Shown: positions 8,363-15,613, numbered from the stretch's first letter. The stretch: 23,296 nt of DNA from a virus (IMGVR_UViG_3300043445_000007:1-23296), one strand, 5' to 3'. The notes: generated by a model not told the origin, from the sequence alone. Translations and numbers: made by a program.

Positions 8363-8877
8363 GTGGCCTCGCGCAATGTGCGGTTGACCCAACCGAGCAG
8401 AAATTTGCCCTGGGTGCGGTCCTTGTTGACGATGGCGGCGTACCGGGAGAGGCGCGCGAGTGCGTACTTGGCCAGGAACAGCTCTGGGTTCATGGCGTTG
8501 ATGGCGGCCACGGTCTTGGGGCCGACAGTACCGTCTGGCGTGACGCCAACCACCAGCTGAGCCAGTTTGATCGCCACAGCCGGGCGCTTGTAGGCGCTGC
8601 TGTTGGTAGCAAAGCTGTAGATGGTGAAGGCCACGTCCTGGCTGCTTATGTCATCGCCGGCAATGGGTGTCCACCAGCCTGTGCGGTAGAAGGCACGCAC
8701 CAGCTCAGCCGGAGGTGTGTCCCCGCGGTCGATGTAGGGCCACCCAGGCCATTGCGGGTTTTTGTTGCGGGCGATCCCGGCGTAGGTCACCCCGCCAGTG
8801 TCTCCAGCCACGTTGTGCAGCTTGTACCCGCCCTCTGCGAGCAGGGCGCGCTCGAACGCTTTTGCGAAATCAGCCAC
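8359..8877 (-). CDS. Endolysin, GH108 muramidase with peptidoglycan-binding domain
   Basis: A 172-residue lysozyme-like enzyme that cuts the glycan backbone of peptidoglycan. The start is GTG at 8877. AAAGGAGG lies 6 bases upstream, and the gene overlaps the preceding stop by 8 bases. The longer frame from 9015 has no such support. The catalytic domain shows E9-x5-E15-G-G-Y18, the signature of glycosyl hydrolase family 108 with E15 as the expected acid. DTGGVTYAGI follows at residues 26-35, and a YSFATNSS segment near 87-94 corresponds to the usual 'YDFAVNSG' block. Residues 105-135 contain GVTPDGTVGPKT, typical of the C-terminal predicted peptidoglycan-binding domain. No signal peptide or signal-anchor is seen, so export depends on a holin. 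Length is normal for the family. Confidence 0.95.
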   Translation of the reverse strand: MADFAKAFERALLAEGGYKLHNVAGDTGGVTYAGIARNKNPQWPGWPYIDRGDTPPAELVRAFYRTGWWTPIAGDDISSQDVAFTIYSFATNSSAYKRPAVAIKLAQLVVGVTPDGTVGPKTVAAINAMNPELFLAKYALARLSRYAAIVNKDRTQGKFLLGWVNRTLREAT

Positions 8878-9211
8878 GGTGTGCCTCCTTTCGCCGCTCA
8901 ACGGCTTCCTGGCGGGTATCGGCTCCGCCCTGGCGCCGGTCGTACCACCCAGAACGGGCGTCGTCCATGTCGCGCAGCTTCTGGGCGTGTTCGCGCTCTG
9001 CCCGGGCGTCCTCACGGTGTTTGTAGAACCAGTTGATGCCCTGGCCCACGATGAGGCCGATCACCGCCACCGCGAGGCCGCCAAAGGCCGCCAGCTCATT
9101 GGCTGTGAGCCCCCCGAACACGGCCACTGGTACGGCGGAGTATCCGGTCTTCGTGATGGCTGCCCCAATTGATGCACCGTCTTGTCCTGTCACTTGCATC
9201 TCGATACCCAT
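8870..9211 (-). CDS. Small membrane protein, probable class II/III holin
   Basis: A 113-residue protein directly upstream of the endolysin, with 8 bases of overlap. The ATG at 9211 has GGAG 7 bases before it. A second in-frame ATG lies four codons on (M-G-I-E-M). Residues 39-58 (ELAAFGGLAVAVIGLIVGQG) form one clear membrane segment. A weaker hydrophobic stretch lies at 25-35. The C-terminal half is highly charged (YKHREDARAEREHAQKL and many Arg), as in HP1-like phage holins where NWFYKHRED-type ends are common. Position and topology support a holin. An antiholin partner of the three-segment holin is the main alternative. The charged tail could also be mistaken for an i-spanin, but it lacks the long periplasmic coiled coil. 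Confidence 0.8.
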   Translation of the reverse strand: MGIEMQVTGQDGASIGAAITKTGYSAVPVAVFGGLTANELAAFGGLAVAVIGLIVGQGINWFYKHREDARAEREHAQKLRDMDDARSGWYDRRQGGADTRQEAVERRKEAHRG

Positions 9212-9232
9212 TTTCTGCTCCAGTAAAAGTGA

Positions 9233-12200
9233 TCAGGCGCTCACGGCAAACGCATTGCTCGCCGCTGTTTTTGTTGCCAGCAGCTCAGACGCCGCCGTGT
9301 TGCCGGTTGACAAGGTGAATGCCCACACCGCGGCGGCCACATCGGCCGGCGTCATGGCCCCGCCGGTGAGGCTGTACGTGCGCACGGCTTTGGCCCGAAT
9401 GTCCACAGAGCCGTTCACCTCGTCGTCAGGGCTTGCAGTCGGCATGCCGTCAACCACCACCGCGGCGTCGATACCCGCGCTGGTGTACGCAGCCAGTGCC
9501 CGGCGCAAGCGCCATGAGCCCATCAGCAGGAGGTCGCGCCCGTCAAAGCGCATGACCTCGGGGTACCGCATGCCCGTTGCGGTGGCCTGCCATGCAGCCA
9601 GCACGTCATACACGTCCTCGGCCACGCAGAGCTGGTTGCCAATGTCCACGCGCAGGGCGGGGCCGTCCGGGGTGACAAAGGCGTCGGTGGTGCCCTGCCC
9701 CCGCCCGTAGATGGCCACACCGAAGCCGTCTTTGTTTTCCACCTGGGATATGGGGAAGCCCACTTCCACGGTGTTGGCGTAGGTCAGGTCAATCGGGCCA
9801 AAACCGGGTTTGCGGATTCGCACGGTGCAGTTTGCCAATCCCGCGTCATAGTCGTAGGACATGACTGCCGAAGTGGGCGAGTTTTCCAGCAGCGTGAGCG
9901 GCACCTGCCCTGGGGTGGGCACACCGGCAAACACAGCCACACTCGACCCGGCCTGCAACCCGGTGAGGGTCAGCGTTGCCACGTCCAGCGGGTACAAAGC
10001 GGCGTTTTGCAGGGCCAGCGTGGTGATGCCGTCGATGCGCAGCGAGTCGATGCGGTTGGTCACGCTCGCAGCCGTACAGGTGACGCGCATGCGCAACCCG
10101 AAGCCCAACACAGGGTCGATGCCGGTTTCAGCGGCGAGGTTGGCGTTGCTCATGGTTTTCCATGCGCCGTACCCCGTGCCGTCCTTGTCCAGCGCGTACT
10201 CCAGCAAGTGGTTGGCGGTGTTCTGGCCGCTGATCGCCATAGAGTTAAGCCCACTCCACCCCAGGATGCGCCACGGCCACGTCCAGACGATTTGATCGCC
10301 CACCGCCGCGAACACAGCCCGGCCCGCACCGTTGAATTTCGGCGTGCCCGCCGTGATCTGGTACGCATCGGGGTTTGCCGCCGACTTCTCGACCAGAATG
10401 AGCGCAGCCCGGGTCGTCGTGTCCCCGGTGAATCCGTCCCACATGCAGTTGCCGTACACAGCGGAGTAGCTGCTGGGCACCCCGCCGCTGTTCCAGCGAT
10501 TGCCGTGCGTCACGCTGTCAAGCTGTTGGGGGCCGACTGTCTTGCTGGCGTCCACCTGGTAGTTGTTGACGCTGGTGAACCGCTTTGTGGTGTTGGTGCC
10601 GCCGTGCAGACCCAAGCGCAGGCCGGTCGTCCAGTTGCGTTGCACCTTGATCGTGTCGTTGTTGCCGCCATCGTCAAAGATGTAACCCATCACGTTGACG
10701 TTACCGGCATTGAACGGGGCTGTGTCGGTGCCACAGTTGCGCAGGGTCGCCTTCTGCGTGGTGTTCGCAAACATCAGAGCGAGGTACGGGTGGCAATTCG
10801 CCACACCGGGCCAGTTTTCGATGCCGGTCACGTCAACCACCTTGCACTGCCCGACCAGTTCGACCGCCCGGCTCTGCGCCACCGTGCCGGTGGTGCCCAC
10901 GTTGGTGTCGGCATAGACGTGGCGCAGGATTTTCAGGTTGTCAGCGGCCTGCACCAGCACGCGCTTGGCGAACGTCCATATCTCGTCGATGACGGCCGGG
11001 CCGCAGGTGTTGAAATAGAGCGCGCCTGCCAAAGCGGGTACGCTGCCAACGTGCCCGCCGCGCAGCTTGCCGAATGTCCAGCCGCCGTACAGGTTGACCA
11101 AAATGGCCGCGTAGCTGCTGGTGGCGGTGGAGGTGGCGCGCAGCCAGCTCATGGAGCCCACTGCGCCACCGTTGTAGCTCTGCTGGATGACGATGCCGTT
11201 GGTGTTGAAATCGGTGGCGCTGGTGCTCAGGCCCTGGTGCAGCCCGTCAATGTCCATTGCGGTGGCGCACTCGCCCAACAAGATGTTGTCGCAGACGTGC
11301 AGGTCGCGGATGCGAACCGAGTACGCCTGCACCACGTTCCAGTACCAGCAGCCGGTGACTTTTCGCACATCCATCACACCCGCGTTGGTGTAGGCCGACT
11401 CGTAGCGCGTGCCCATCGTGCGGGACGGCTCCACGTTCACAAGCCGGTTGGCGGTGGTGCAGTTTTGCAGGTTGATCGACGGCACCCGCACGGCACACCC
11501 GAGCGGTGGCACCAGACCAGCAGGCAGCGAGTCGGTGCCCACGCCGAAGGTGACCACGCCCGTGGTGCTGATATGCACGAAGCTGCTGCGTGAATCGGTG
11601 GAGCAATTCGCGCTGGTGTGGCGCGTGCCTGCGTTGGGCCAGAATTGAAATTCCTCGGAGCCGGGTGCAGTCTCGACCTCAATGCCCGGGTACCACGTAC
11701 CGCCGTCAGCGGTGAAGTGTGGGAGTTGCAGGGTCTGCCCCGGGTTGCCGTTGGTGGTGCCCACGAACACGTCATTGCCGACCATTTGCATGGTGCCCAG
11801 CCGGGCGTGACTGTGCGTGCGGGTTTCTTCCCCCACCAGAACAATCCAGCCGGGGAGTTCCACGCCGGTCATGCTCGCGCCGATGCCGGTCAGCGCCCCG
11901 GGGGCGAAGCCGGGGGCCGTGACGCGAACCTTCAAAAATCCAGTGGCAGGCAGGGCCGCGCCCGCTGCGTACACGGCACCACCCATGTAGTTTTCCATGA
12001 CGCACAGCAGGACGGCAGAGGCCGCGCCTTGGGTGATGGTGGAGCCGTAAGCGGGTACGTTACCGGCGCCCGACGTGTAGGGGATGACCTTGGTGTTTTC
12101 GGTGGTGACAAGCCAGTTGCCGCCCGTTGCCGAATCCACAGTCAAGTTGCCCAGCGCCCCGGTGGCGGCTGAGGCGTTGGGTGCATACCGGCTGTCGCAG

Positions 12201-12301
12201 TCAATCGTGAGTGCGCCGCCGTTGATGTTGTACGTGTCGCCGCCTGTCTTGCCGGCCAACGCGGTTATCAGGGTGGGCGTGGTAATCGTGAAAGTTGCCA
12301 T
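9233..12301 (-). CDS. Large tail spike/fibre protein, probable beta-helix
   Basis: A 1022-residue protein starting at ATG 12301, 3 bases after the stop of the cysteine-rich gene, with only a weak ribosome site (GGTAAG). The N-terminal 130 residues are Gly/Thr/Ala-rich. From about 150 to 560 there are repeated short strands with Asn, Gly, Val and Ile (for example NGIVIQQSYNGG, LHVCDNILLGE, LRGGHVG, LKILRHVYAD), as in right-handed parallel beta-helix (pectate-lyase-like) spikes. From about 600 the sequence changes to Trp-containing beta domains. The last 60 residues (GGAMTPADVAAAVWAF and an Ala/Ser/Thr helix) are a common end in tail-fibre proteins. No enzyme signature is certain. A depolymerase or receptor-binding role fits the family and place, but this is inference. 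It lies 21 bases before the lysis cassette. Confidence 0.85.
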   Translation of the reverse strand: MATFTITTPTLITALAGKTGGDTYNINGGALTIDCDSRYAPNASAATGALGNLTVDSATGGNWLVTTENTKVIPYTSGAGNVPAYGSTITQGAASAVLLCVMENYMGGAVYAAGAALPATGFLKVRVTAPGFAPGALTGIGASMTGVELPGWIVLVGEETRTHSHARLGTMQMVGNDVFVGTTNGNPGQTLQLPHFTADGGTWYPGIEVETAPGSEEFQFWPNAGTRHTSANCSTDSRSSFVHISTTGVVTFGVGTDSLPAGLVPPLGCAVRVPSINLQNCTTANRLVNVEPSRTMGTRYESAYTNAGVMDVRKVTGCWYWNVVQAYSVRIRDLHVCDNILLGECATAMDIDGLHQGLSTSATDFNTNGIVIQQSYNGGAVGSMSWLRATSTATSSYAAILVNLYGGWTFGKLRGGHVGSVPALAGALYFNTCGPAVIDEIWTFAKRVLVQAADNLKILRHVYADTNVGTTGTVAQSRAVELVGQCKVVDVTGIENWPGVANCHPYLALMFANTTQKATLRNCGTDTAPFNAGNVNVMGYIFDDGGNNDTIKVQRNWTTGLRLGLHGGTNTTKRFTSVNNYQVDASKTVGPQQLDSVTHGNRWNSGGVPSSYSAVYGNCMWDGFTGDTTTRAALILVEKSAANPDAYQITAGTPKFNGAGRAVFAAVGDQIVWTWPWRILGWSGLNSMAISGQNTANHLLEYALDKDGTGYGAWKTMSNANLAAETGIDPVLGFGLRMRVTCTAASVTNRIDSLRIDGITTLALQNAALYPLDVATLTLTGLQAGSSVAVFAGVPTPGQVPLTLLENSPTSAVMSYDYDAGLANCTVRIRKPGFGPIDLTYANTVEVGFPISQVENKDGFGVAIYGRGQGTTDAFVTPDGPALRVDIGNQLCVAEDVYDVLAAWQATATGMRYPEVMRFDGRDLLLMGSWRLRRALAAYTSAGIDAAVVVDGMPTASPDDEVNGSVDIRAKAVRTYSLTGGAMTPADVAAAVWAFTLSTGNTAASELLATKTAASNAFAVSA

Positions 12302-12304
12302 GTC

Positions 12305-12520
12305 TTACCACTTTGGGGGTTTTGCTGGGCACTTTGACGACACCCATGCGGTTTTGCCGGGCAGGTAGCAGCCACACAGGCCGCAGGCACCCGCCCCGCG
12401 AAAAGCGCCCGGCTGCATGTCCGGGCACGTTTTGCAAATGGCCCGCCTCTGATCTTTGACCTCGGGGGTGGCCTCAACGATGTTGAGCACCTTGGACAGC
12501 AAAGTCATGTCGCGGGCCAT
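12305..12520 (-). CDS. Six-cysteine putative zinc-binding small protein
   Basis: A 71-residue protein with Cys at 29, 32, 46, 49, 51 and 64: a CKTC pair, a CGLCGC cluster and a final KCP, ending in a C-terminal Trp. This layout (CxxCP, CGxCGC-x-L-x2-K, xCP-x4-W) recurs in small phage proteins near tail genes and looks like a zinc ribbon or knuckle. The start is uncertain. ATG at 12520 lies 4 bases after the upstream stop, and a second ATG at 12508 would give 67 residues. Neither has a good Shine-Dalgarno. It sits between the coiled-coil protein and the large spike, so a fibre-assembly or virion role is likely but unproven. Confidence 0.8.
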   Translation of the reverse strand: MARDMTLLSKVLNIVEATPEVKDQRRAICKTCPDMQPGAFRGAGACGLCGCYLPGKTAWVSSKCPAKPPKW

Positions 12521-12524
12521 GTCA

Positions 12525-13223
12525 TCACACCGTCAAACCGAGTTTGTGGGCGTTGAACACAGAGCGCCAAGAGCCGGTCAACTCGGTACAAGACAGAGTG
12601 CCCAGCTCAGCCAGCTCGGACTGCAACGCAGCGATCTGGGTGCCCTGCAGCGTGTCCACCGCTTGCAACGCGGCGACTTGCGCTTGCAGGGTGGCGATAG
12701 CGCCCACGCCAGCTTCAGCAGTAGCGATGCGGCTTTGCAGGTCAGCGATCTGAGAGGCTTGGGCAGCGTCGGTGGCGGCCAGGTTGCTCAGCGCGGTCTG
12801 GGCAGCGGCCAAAGCGGCTTCCAGGGCGGCGCAATCGCAAGCGGGTTCGCCACCTGTGCCGTTGGCGATCTGGCTCTGGATTTGGCTGATCTGGCTTTCC
12901 AGAGCCGACACTTGGCCTTCCAAGTTGCTGATGGAGCCAGCGGCGGTGCCCGCGGCATCTTCCAGTGCAGCCACCCGGGCGGTCAGGCCAGTCAGGGTGT
13001 TGATGAGGTTTTGCGCGGTTTGGAAGCCTTCGGTGTTGGGGTCAGCGTCCAGCAAAGACTGCAGGGTGGCCAGCTTGGCGTTGATCTCGGTCAAGTCAAC
13101 GGCGGGCATGCCAGCCAGCACGGCCAGTTGGTCGCGCAAGTCCTTGATTTCGTCGCCAACGTCGGCAGCGATGTTCTGGACCAAACAGACCAGCAAGTTT
13201 TGGATTTCGGTTTTGGCGCTCAT
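12525..13223 (-). CDS. Long coiled-coil protein of the fibre module
   Basis: A 232-residue protein whose ATG at 13223 overlaps the preceding stop (ATGA). AAAAGGA lies 7 bases upstream. Residues 15-220 are dominated by heptad patterns of Leu, Ile, Ala and Gln (for example LQAQVAALQAVDTL and LEGQVSALESQI), so a long trimeric or dimeric coiled coil is expected. A break at about residues 122-132 contains GTGGEPACDC with a CDC pair, and a further Cys occurs near residue 210 (LSCTEL). The N-terminus has VCLVQNIAADVGDEI. There is no signal peptide. A structural rod or a fibre trimerisation element is the likely role, given its neighbours. It could equally be an adaptor between spike and tail. Confidence 0.85.
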   Translation of the reverse strand: MSAKTEIQNLLVCLVQNIAADVGDEIKDLRDQLAVLAGMPAVDLTEINAKLATLQSLLDADPNTEGFQTAQNLINTLTGLTARVAALEDAAGTAAGSISNLEGQVSALESQISQIQSQIANGTGGEPACDCAALEAALAAAQTALSNLAATDAAQASQIADLQSRIATAEAGVGAIATLQAQVAALQAVDTLQGTQIAALQSELAELGTLSCTELTGSWRSVFNAHKLGLTV

Positions 13224-13432
13224 GGGGTTTCCTTTTGGGCTTGGGGTTGCTCACCGGAATTGGTGACGGGTTTGCAGCCGTTGCTCGCAAGCAGCGACTC
13301 AAGTAGGGCCGCGCGTTGGCGGATTTGCTCCAGCTCGGCAGAAACCATGCAGTGCAGGGTGTCCCCCAGCTCGCGCCCGATTTCGGCAAAGGCACAGGCC
13401 AGCTCGGCCTTGAACTTCTCCACATGGGTCAC
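13220..13432 (-). CDS. Small helical protein of the fibre module
   Basis: A 70-residue protein that starts with GTG at 13432, overlapping the previous stop as GTGA, with GGAGA 9 bases upstream. The body (residues 5-50) is one charged amphipathic helix (EKFKAELACAFAEIGREL, then AELEQIRQRAALLESLL). A short disordered Pro/Gln/Lys tail follows. It contains two Cys in the helix region and one near residue 53. The stop overlaps the start of the coiled-coil gene (ATGA), so the two are probably translated together. I do not recognise a family. A coiled-coil partner or assembly chaperone is possible. Confidence 0.75.
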   Translation of the reverse strand: MTHVEKFKAELACAFAEIGRELGDTLHCMVSAELEQIRQRAALLESLLASNGCKPVTNSGEQPQAQKETP

Positions 13433-13782
13433 AGGGTTGTCTCCGTTATGCTGGACAGCACGCCGCCGGCGTAGGCGAACGTCTTGCGCGTGGTCACACC
13501 GGCGCGCAGCTGGTCAATCTGCACAAGCTGGCCGCTGGTGTAGGTCAGCACCTTGGTGGTGCCGTCGGCGTAGGTGATGCCCGTCAGCTGGCCGGTCGTG
13601 TACGTCATCACGGGCGACTTGAGCGGGTCGTCGGTGTTGTTCAGCCGGTGGGCAATCAGGCCGGTGCTGTCGCTGATGTGCAGGTCAAAGCCCAGCCCGC
13701 GCCGCACCGCATAGATGGTGTTCGGCGTCAGGGTCGCGGGCAGTGCCGCGACTTCCTTGCGGGCGTAGAGGGCGGTGGCCAT
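13429..13782 (-). CDS. Fibre-module protein with shared N-terminal module and YD-like repeats
   Basis: A 117-residue protein, ATG at 13782, 6 bases after the stop of the 189-residue gene. Residues 1-50 match the N-terminus of that neighbour: MATAL, then K-x2-ALP-x-TL-x2-N-x-(I/V)YAV and later a hydrophobic strand ending near LN. Residues 58-117 contain short repeats of the kind Y-x2-G-x-L-x2-I-x-Y-x-D-G-T-T-x3-Y (VMTYTTGQLTGITYADGTT, then YTSGQLVQI, then YAGGVLSSI), which resemble YD/RHS strands. The domain pair suggests a common docking module joined to a different tip. The ribosome site is weak and lies within the upstream gene's end, implying coupled translation. Confidence 0.82.
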   Translation of the reverse strand: MATALYARKEVAALPATLTPNTIYAVRRGLGFDLHISDSTGLIAHRLNNTDDPLKSPVMTYTTGQLTGITYADGTTKVLTYTSGQLVQIDQLRAGVTTRKTFAYAGGVLSSITETTL

Positions 13783-13788
13783 CGGCTA

Positions 13789-14358
13789 TCACCAAGCGGC
13801 GTTGGCCCAGTTGGCGCCGACTGGCGTGCCGTTGTATGTCATGCTGCCACCGCCGTCCTCGCCAATCTTGGCCAGCTCTACGGCGTTCGCGTGGGTGTGG
13901 CGCTTGGTCACGGCGTCGTCAATGTCGGCCACGGCGCTGGCGGGCTTGCCGGTCAGGTTGGCCCAGCTCAGCACCAGGTCCATGCTTTCGGACTCGCTGG
14001 CCTTCACCCAGCTTGTGGTGCCGGGGTTGTAGAGGTAGGTGGCGCCGCCCGCGGTCACGGTGGTGTCGCCGGTGGCGTCGATCACGTACACCCACTTCGC
14101 GGCCGTCAGCGGCAGCAGCGCGTCGCGCGCGGCGATGTTGTTGACGATGGTGAGCTGGTTGCCCCCGGTGGTGGCCGCGGCGATCATGGCCGCTACGTCC
14201 GACTCGTTCAGGACATGGCGCGCGGCGGTGCCTGCACTGTTGACGACGAACAGCTCAACGAGCGATGCGTTGCCCGCCACGGACACGGCGTACACCGCGT
14301 TGGCTTCAAGCGTGCCCGGCAAGGCGGTGACTTTGTAGAAATTGAGTGCTGTTGCCAT
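13789..14358 (-). CDS. Tail-fibre-like protein with shared N-terminal module
   Basis: A 189-residue protein, ATG at 14358, with TAAGGAG 8 bases upstream overlapping the previous stop. Residues 1-50 share a module with the next gene (MATAL, K-x-TALPGTLEANAVYAV, then LFVVNSAG). Residues 75-110 contain NIAARDALLPLTAAKWVYVIDAT, of a type found in phage fibre attachment segments. The C-terminal 50 residues (DLVLSWANLTGKP, DDAVTKRHTHANAVELAKIG, GSMTYNGTPVG) are typical of fibre ends in many tailed phages. It is probably a virion fibre or fibre-adaptor protein. No catalytic motif is visible. Confidence 0.85.
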   Translation of the reverse strand: MATALNFYKVTALPGTLEANAVYAVSVAGNASLVELFVVNSAGTAARHVLNESDVAAMIAAATTGGNQLTIVNNIAARDALLPLTAAKWVYVIDATGDTTVTAGGATYLYNPGTTSWVKASESESMDLVLSWANLTGKPASAVADIDDAVTKRHTHANAVELAKIGEDGGGSMTYNGTPVGANWANAAW

Positions 14359-14367
14359 GCTGGCTCC

Positions 14368-14604
14368 TTACCAGGCCGGGGTGCCCGACCAAACCTGTTG
14401 AACAAAAAGGCCGTTGTCTGGCCCGAGGGTGAGGGTGTTGCCCGGCGCGGCGCTGATGGGCGTTGTGTTGGGTGGGCCAGGTGGACCCACCGGGCCGGCT
14501 GGACCAGGTGGCCCCTGTGTTCCGACCTCGACCAGCTCCATGTGGAGCGTCGTGATCTCAAGGGTGTCGAGCAATTCGACGGTCTGAGTGACGAGCTCTG
14601 TCAC
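14368..14604 (-). CDS. Collagen-like small protein
   Basis: A 78-residue protein. I place the start at GTG 14604: its GTGA overlaps the upstream stop and it has an excellent GGAGGTGA 4-7 bases before it. The GTG 24 bases further upstream is within the preceding gene and less likely. Residues 33-46 are Gly-X-Y triplets (GPPGPAGPVGPPGPP), as in collagen-like trimerisation stalks of phage fibres. The first 30 residues are a Leu/Val/Glu-rich helix, and the last 30 form a short beta segment (GNTLTLGPDNGLFVQQ) ending in GTPAW. It is probably a trimeric linker or adaptor in the fibre assembly. Confidence 0.85.
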   Translation of the reverse strand: MTELVTQTVELLDTLEITTLHMELVEVGTQGPPGPAGPVGPPGPPNTTPISAAPGNTLTLGPDNGLFVQQVWSGTPAW

Positions 14605-14954
14605 CGCGTCACCTCCGGGGACACGCACACCGGGCCGTAGGTCAGCCGGCGCACGTCGCCGCCAGGGAATACGATTTCGAGGTCATAAACCGCGTCGGTC
14701 CAAGCCCACGCGGATGACTGGGTGGCAGTGATGAGGACGGTGATAGTCCCAGCAACGCCGCCGAGGGCCAGCCCGCCGTTGGTGGTGGTCAACTCAAACA
14801 GGGCGGTGGGCGACTCAACCGTCGCACGACCCTGCAGCCGCGCCGTACAGCCGGTGAGGTCCACAGGCACGGGCGGCTCGCCAGAAGACCACGTGATGAT
14901 CTTGCGGAACGTCGCCCCCTGGTCGATCTTTAAAGGTACGCGGTGGGCGGCCAT
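14601..14954 (-). CDS. Conserved tail/fibre-associated protein (DQGATF family)
   Basis: A 117-residue protein. The ATG at 14954 forms TGATG with the upstream stop, and GGAGG lies 6 bases before it. The longer frame to 15116 lies inside the adaptor gene and is rejected. Residues 9-22 (KIDQGATFRKIITW) are the hallmark of a widespread phage family. They are followed by VPVDLTGCTARLQGR, then ELTTTNGGLALGG, AGTITVLITATQS and VYDLEIVFPGGDVRRLTYGPVCVSPEVTR-type strands (the last quoted in part). The fold is expected to be all-beta, Ig-like. The gene sits between the adaptor and the collagen-like protein. A connector or fibre-base role is inferred from this position. Confidence 0.83.
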   Translation of the reverse strand: MAAHRVPLKIDQGATFRKIITWSSGEPPVPVDLTGCTARLQGRATVESPTALFELTTTNGGLALGGVAGTITVLITATQSSAWAWTDAVYDLEIVFPGGDVRRLTYGPVCVSPEVTR

Positions 14955-15610
14955 CAGATACCTCCGTAGATGGTGACGCCGACGCTCCGACGCGAACGCT
15001 CCTGCTCCTTCATCGCCTGGAAGCAGTAGGCGTCGAACTTGGCCTTGTACTCGTCGCTTTTGCGCTTGCTGAACATCTCGGTGTCGTGGTTGTCGTACGC
15101 GAGGTGCTTGACCCACAGGAGCAGGTGCCTGTGGTGCTGCTCGTCGATCTCCAGCGCCTGGTTGCCGCAGTCACAGATGCGGCGCAGTGGCAGGCGGAAC
15201 ACCCGCATCTCTAGCGTGGCGTCCTCGGACGGGACGGGCCATGCGCGCAGCGCGTTTTTGTCAAGGCCGGTGACCAGGCACCGCACGGGGCCCACTCGGC
15301 CGTCAAATCGGATGTCCTGCTTGTAGGCCATCTCCGAGTTGACCAGCGGGACTTCCCGCCCTGTGTCGGTGCGGTATATGCCACGAATTTTTCGGATGAG
15401 CTTGGACGTCGGGTACCACTCCTGCCCAGCCACCACGGAGATGCGGCAGATGTCAGGTGTGCGACTGTCCTCGATACCTTCGGTGAGGCGGCAGAACATC
15501 TTCTGTGCGTCGTCAAGGTACGAGTACACCTCCTCGTCACCGATCAGGTACGGGGTCTCGGTGTCCCGCATCTCTTGGCGGTACAGATTGAGGAGTTCTG
15601 CCGCATCCAT
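14954..15610 (-). CDS. Head-tail adaptor (connector) protein
   Basis: A 218-residue protein, ATG at 15610, 3 bases after the preceding stop. The N-terminal helices read LLNLYRQEMRDTETPYLIGDEEVYSYLDDAQ, here split as LYRQEMRDT, PYLIGDEEV and YLDDAQKMFCRL. Phage adaptor proteins of the gp4 (P22)/gp11 (T7) functional type open in a similar way. A middle beta domain (residues 55-140) includes EWYPTSKLIRKIRGIY. A helical C-terminal part (150-205) ends in YKAKFDAYCFQAMKEQERSR. Such proteins form the ring below the portal. The family call is by overall architecture and position, so exact homology remains open. The stop overlaps the next start (TGATG). Confidence 0.8.
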   Translation of the reverse strand: MDAAELLNLYRQEMRDTETPYLIGDEEVYSYLDDAQKMFCRLTEGIEDSRTPDICRISVVAGQEWYPTSKLIRKIRGIYRTDTGREVPLVNSEMAYKQDIRFDGRVGPVRCLVTGLDKNALRAWPVPSEDATLEMRVFRLPLRRICDCGNQALEIDEQHHRHLLLWVKHLAYDNHDTEMFSKRKSDEYKAKFDAYCFQAMKEQERSRRSVGVTIYGGI

Positions 15611-15613
15611 GGC

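Noticed and set aside
8878-9015. Long N-terminal extension of the endolysin to 9015
   Set aside because: It lies within the small holin gene and its residues look random. GTG at 8877 has a strong AAAGGAGG and gives a normal-length GH108 enzyme.
10007-11593. A 528-codon plus-strand open frame
   Set aside because: Antisense to the large spike gene, Arg/Val/His-biased, and no plus-strand neighbours to support transcription.
13429-13605. RHS-type toxin
   Set aside because: Only about 60 residues of YD-like repeat, no core cleavage motif or toxin tip, and set among fibre genes.
9233-14604. Diversity-generating retroelement acting on a fibre gene
   Set aside because: No reverse transcriptase, no template/variable repeat pair and no C-type-lectin-like C-terminus seen in this window.
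13648-14640. A 330-codon plus-strand open frame
   Set aside because: Antisense across several fibre genes with well-placed ribosome sites; Gly/Arg/His-biased shadow.
14955-15116. N-terminal extension of the DQGATF-family protein to 15116
   Set aside because: It is Arg/Gln-rich and lies inside the adaptor gene. ATG at 14954 has GGAGG and a TGATG overlap.
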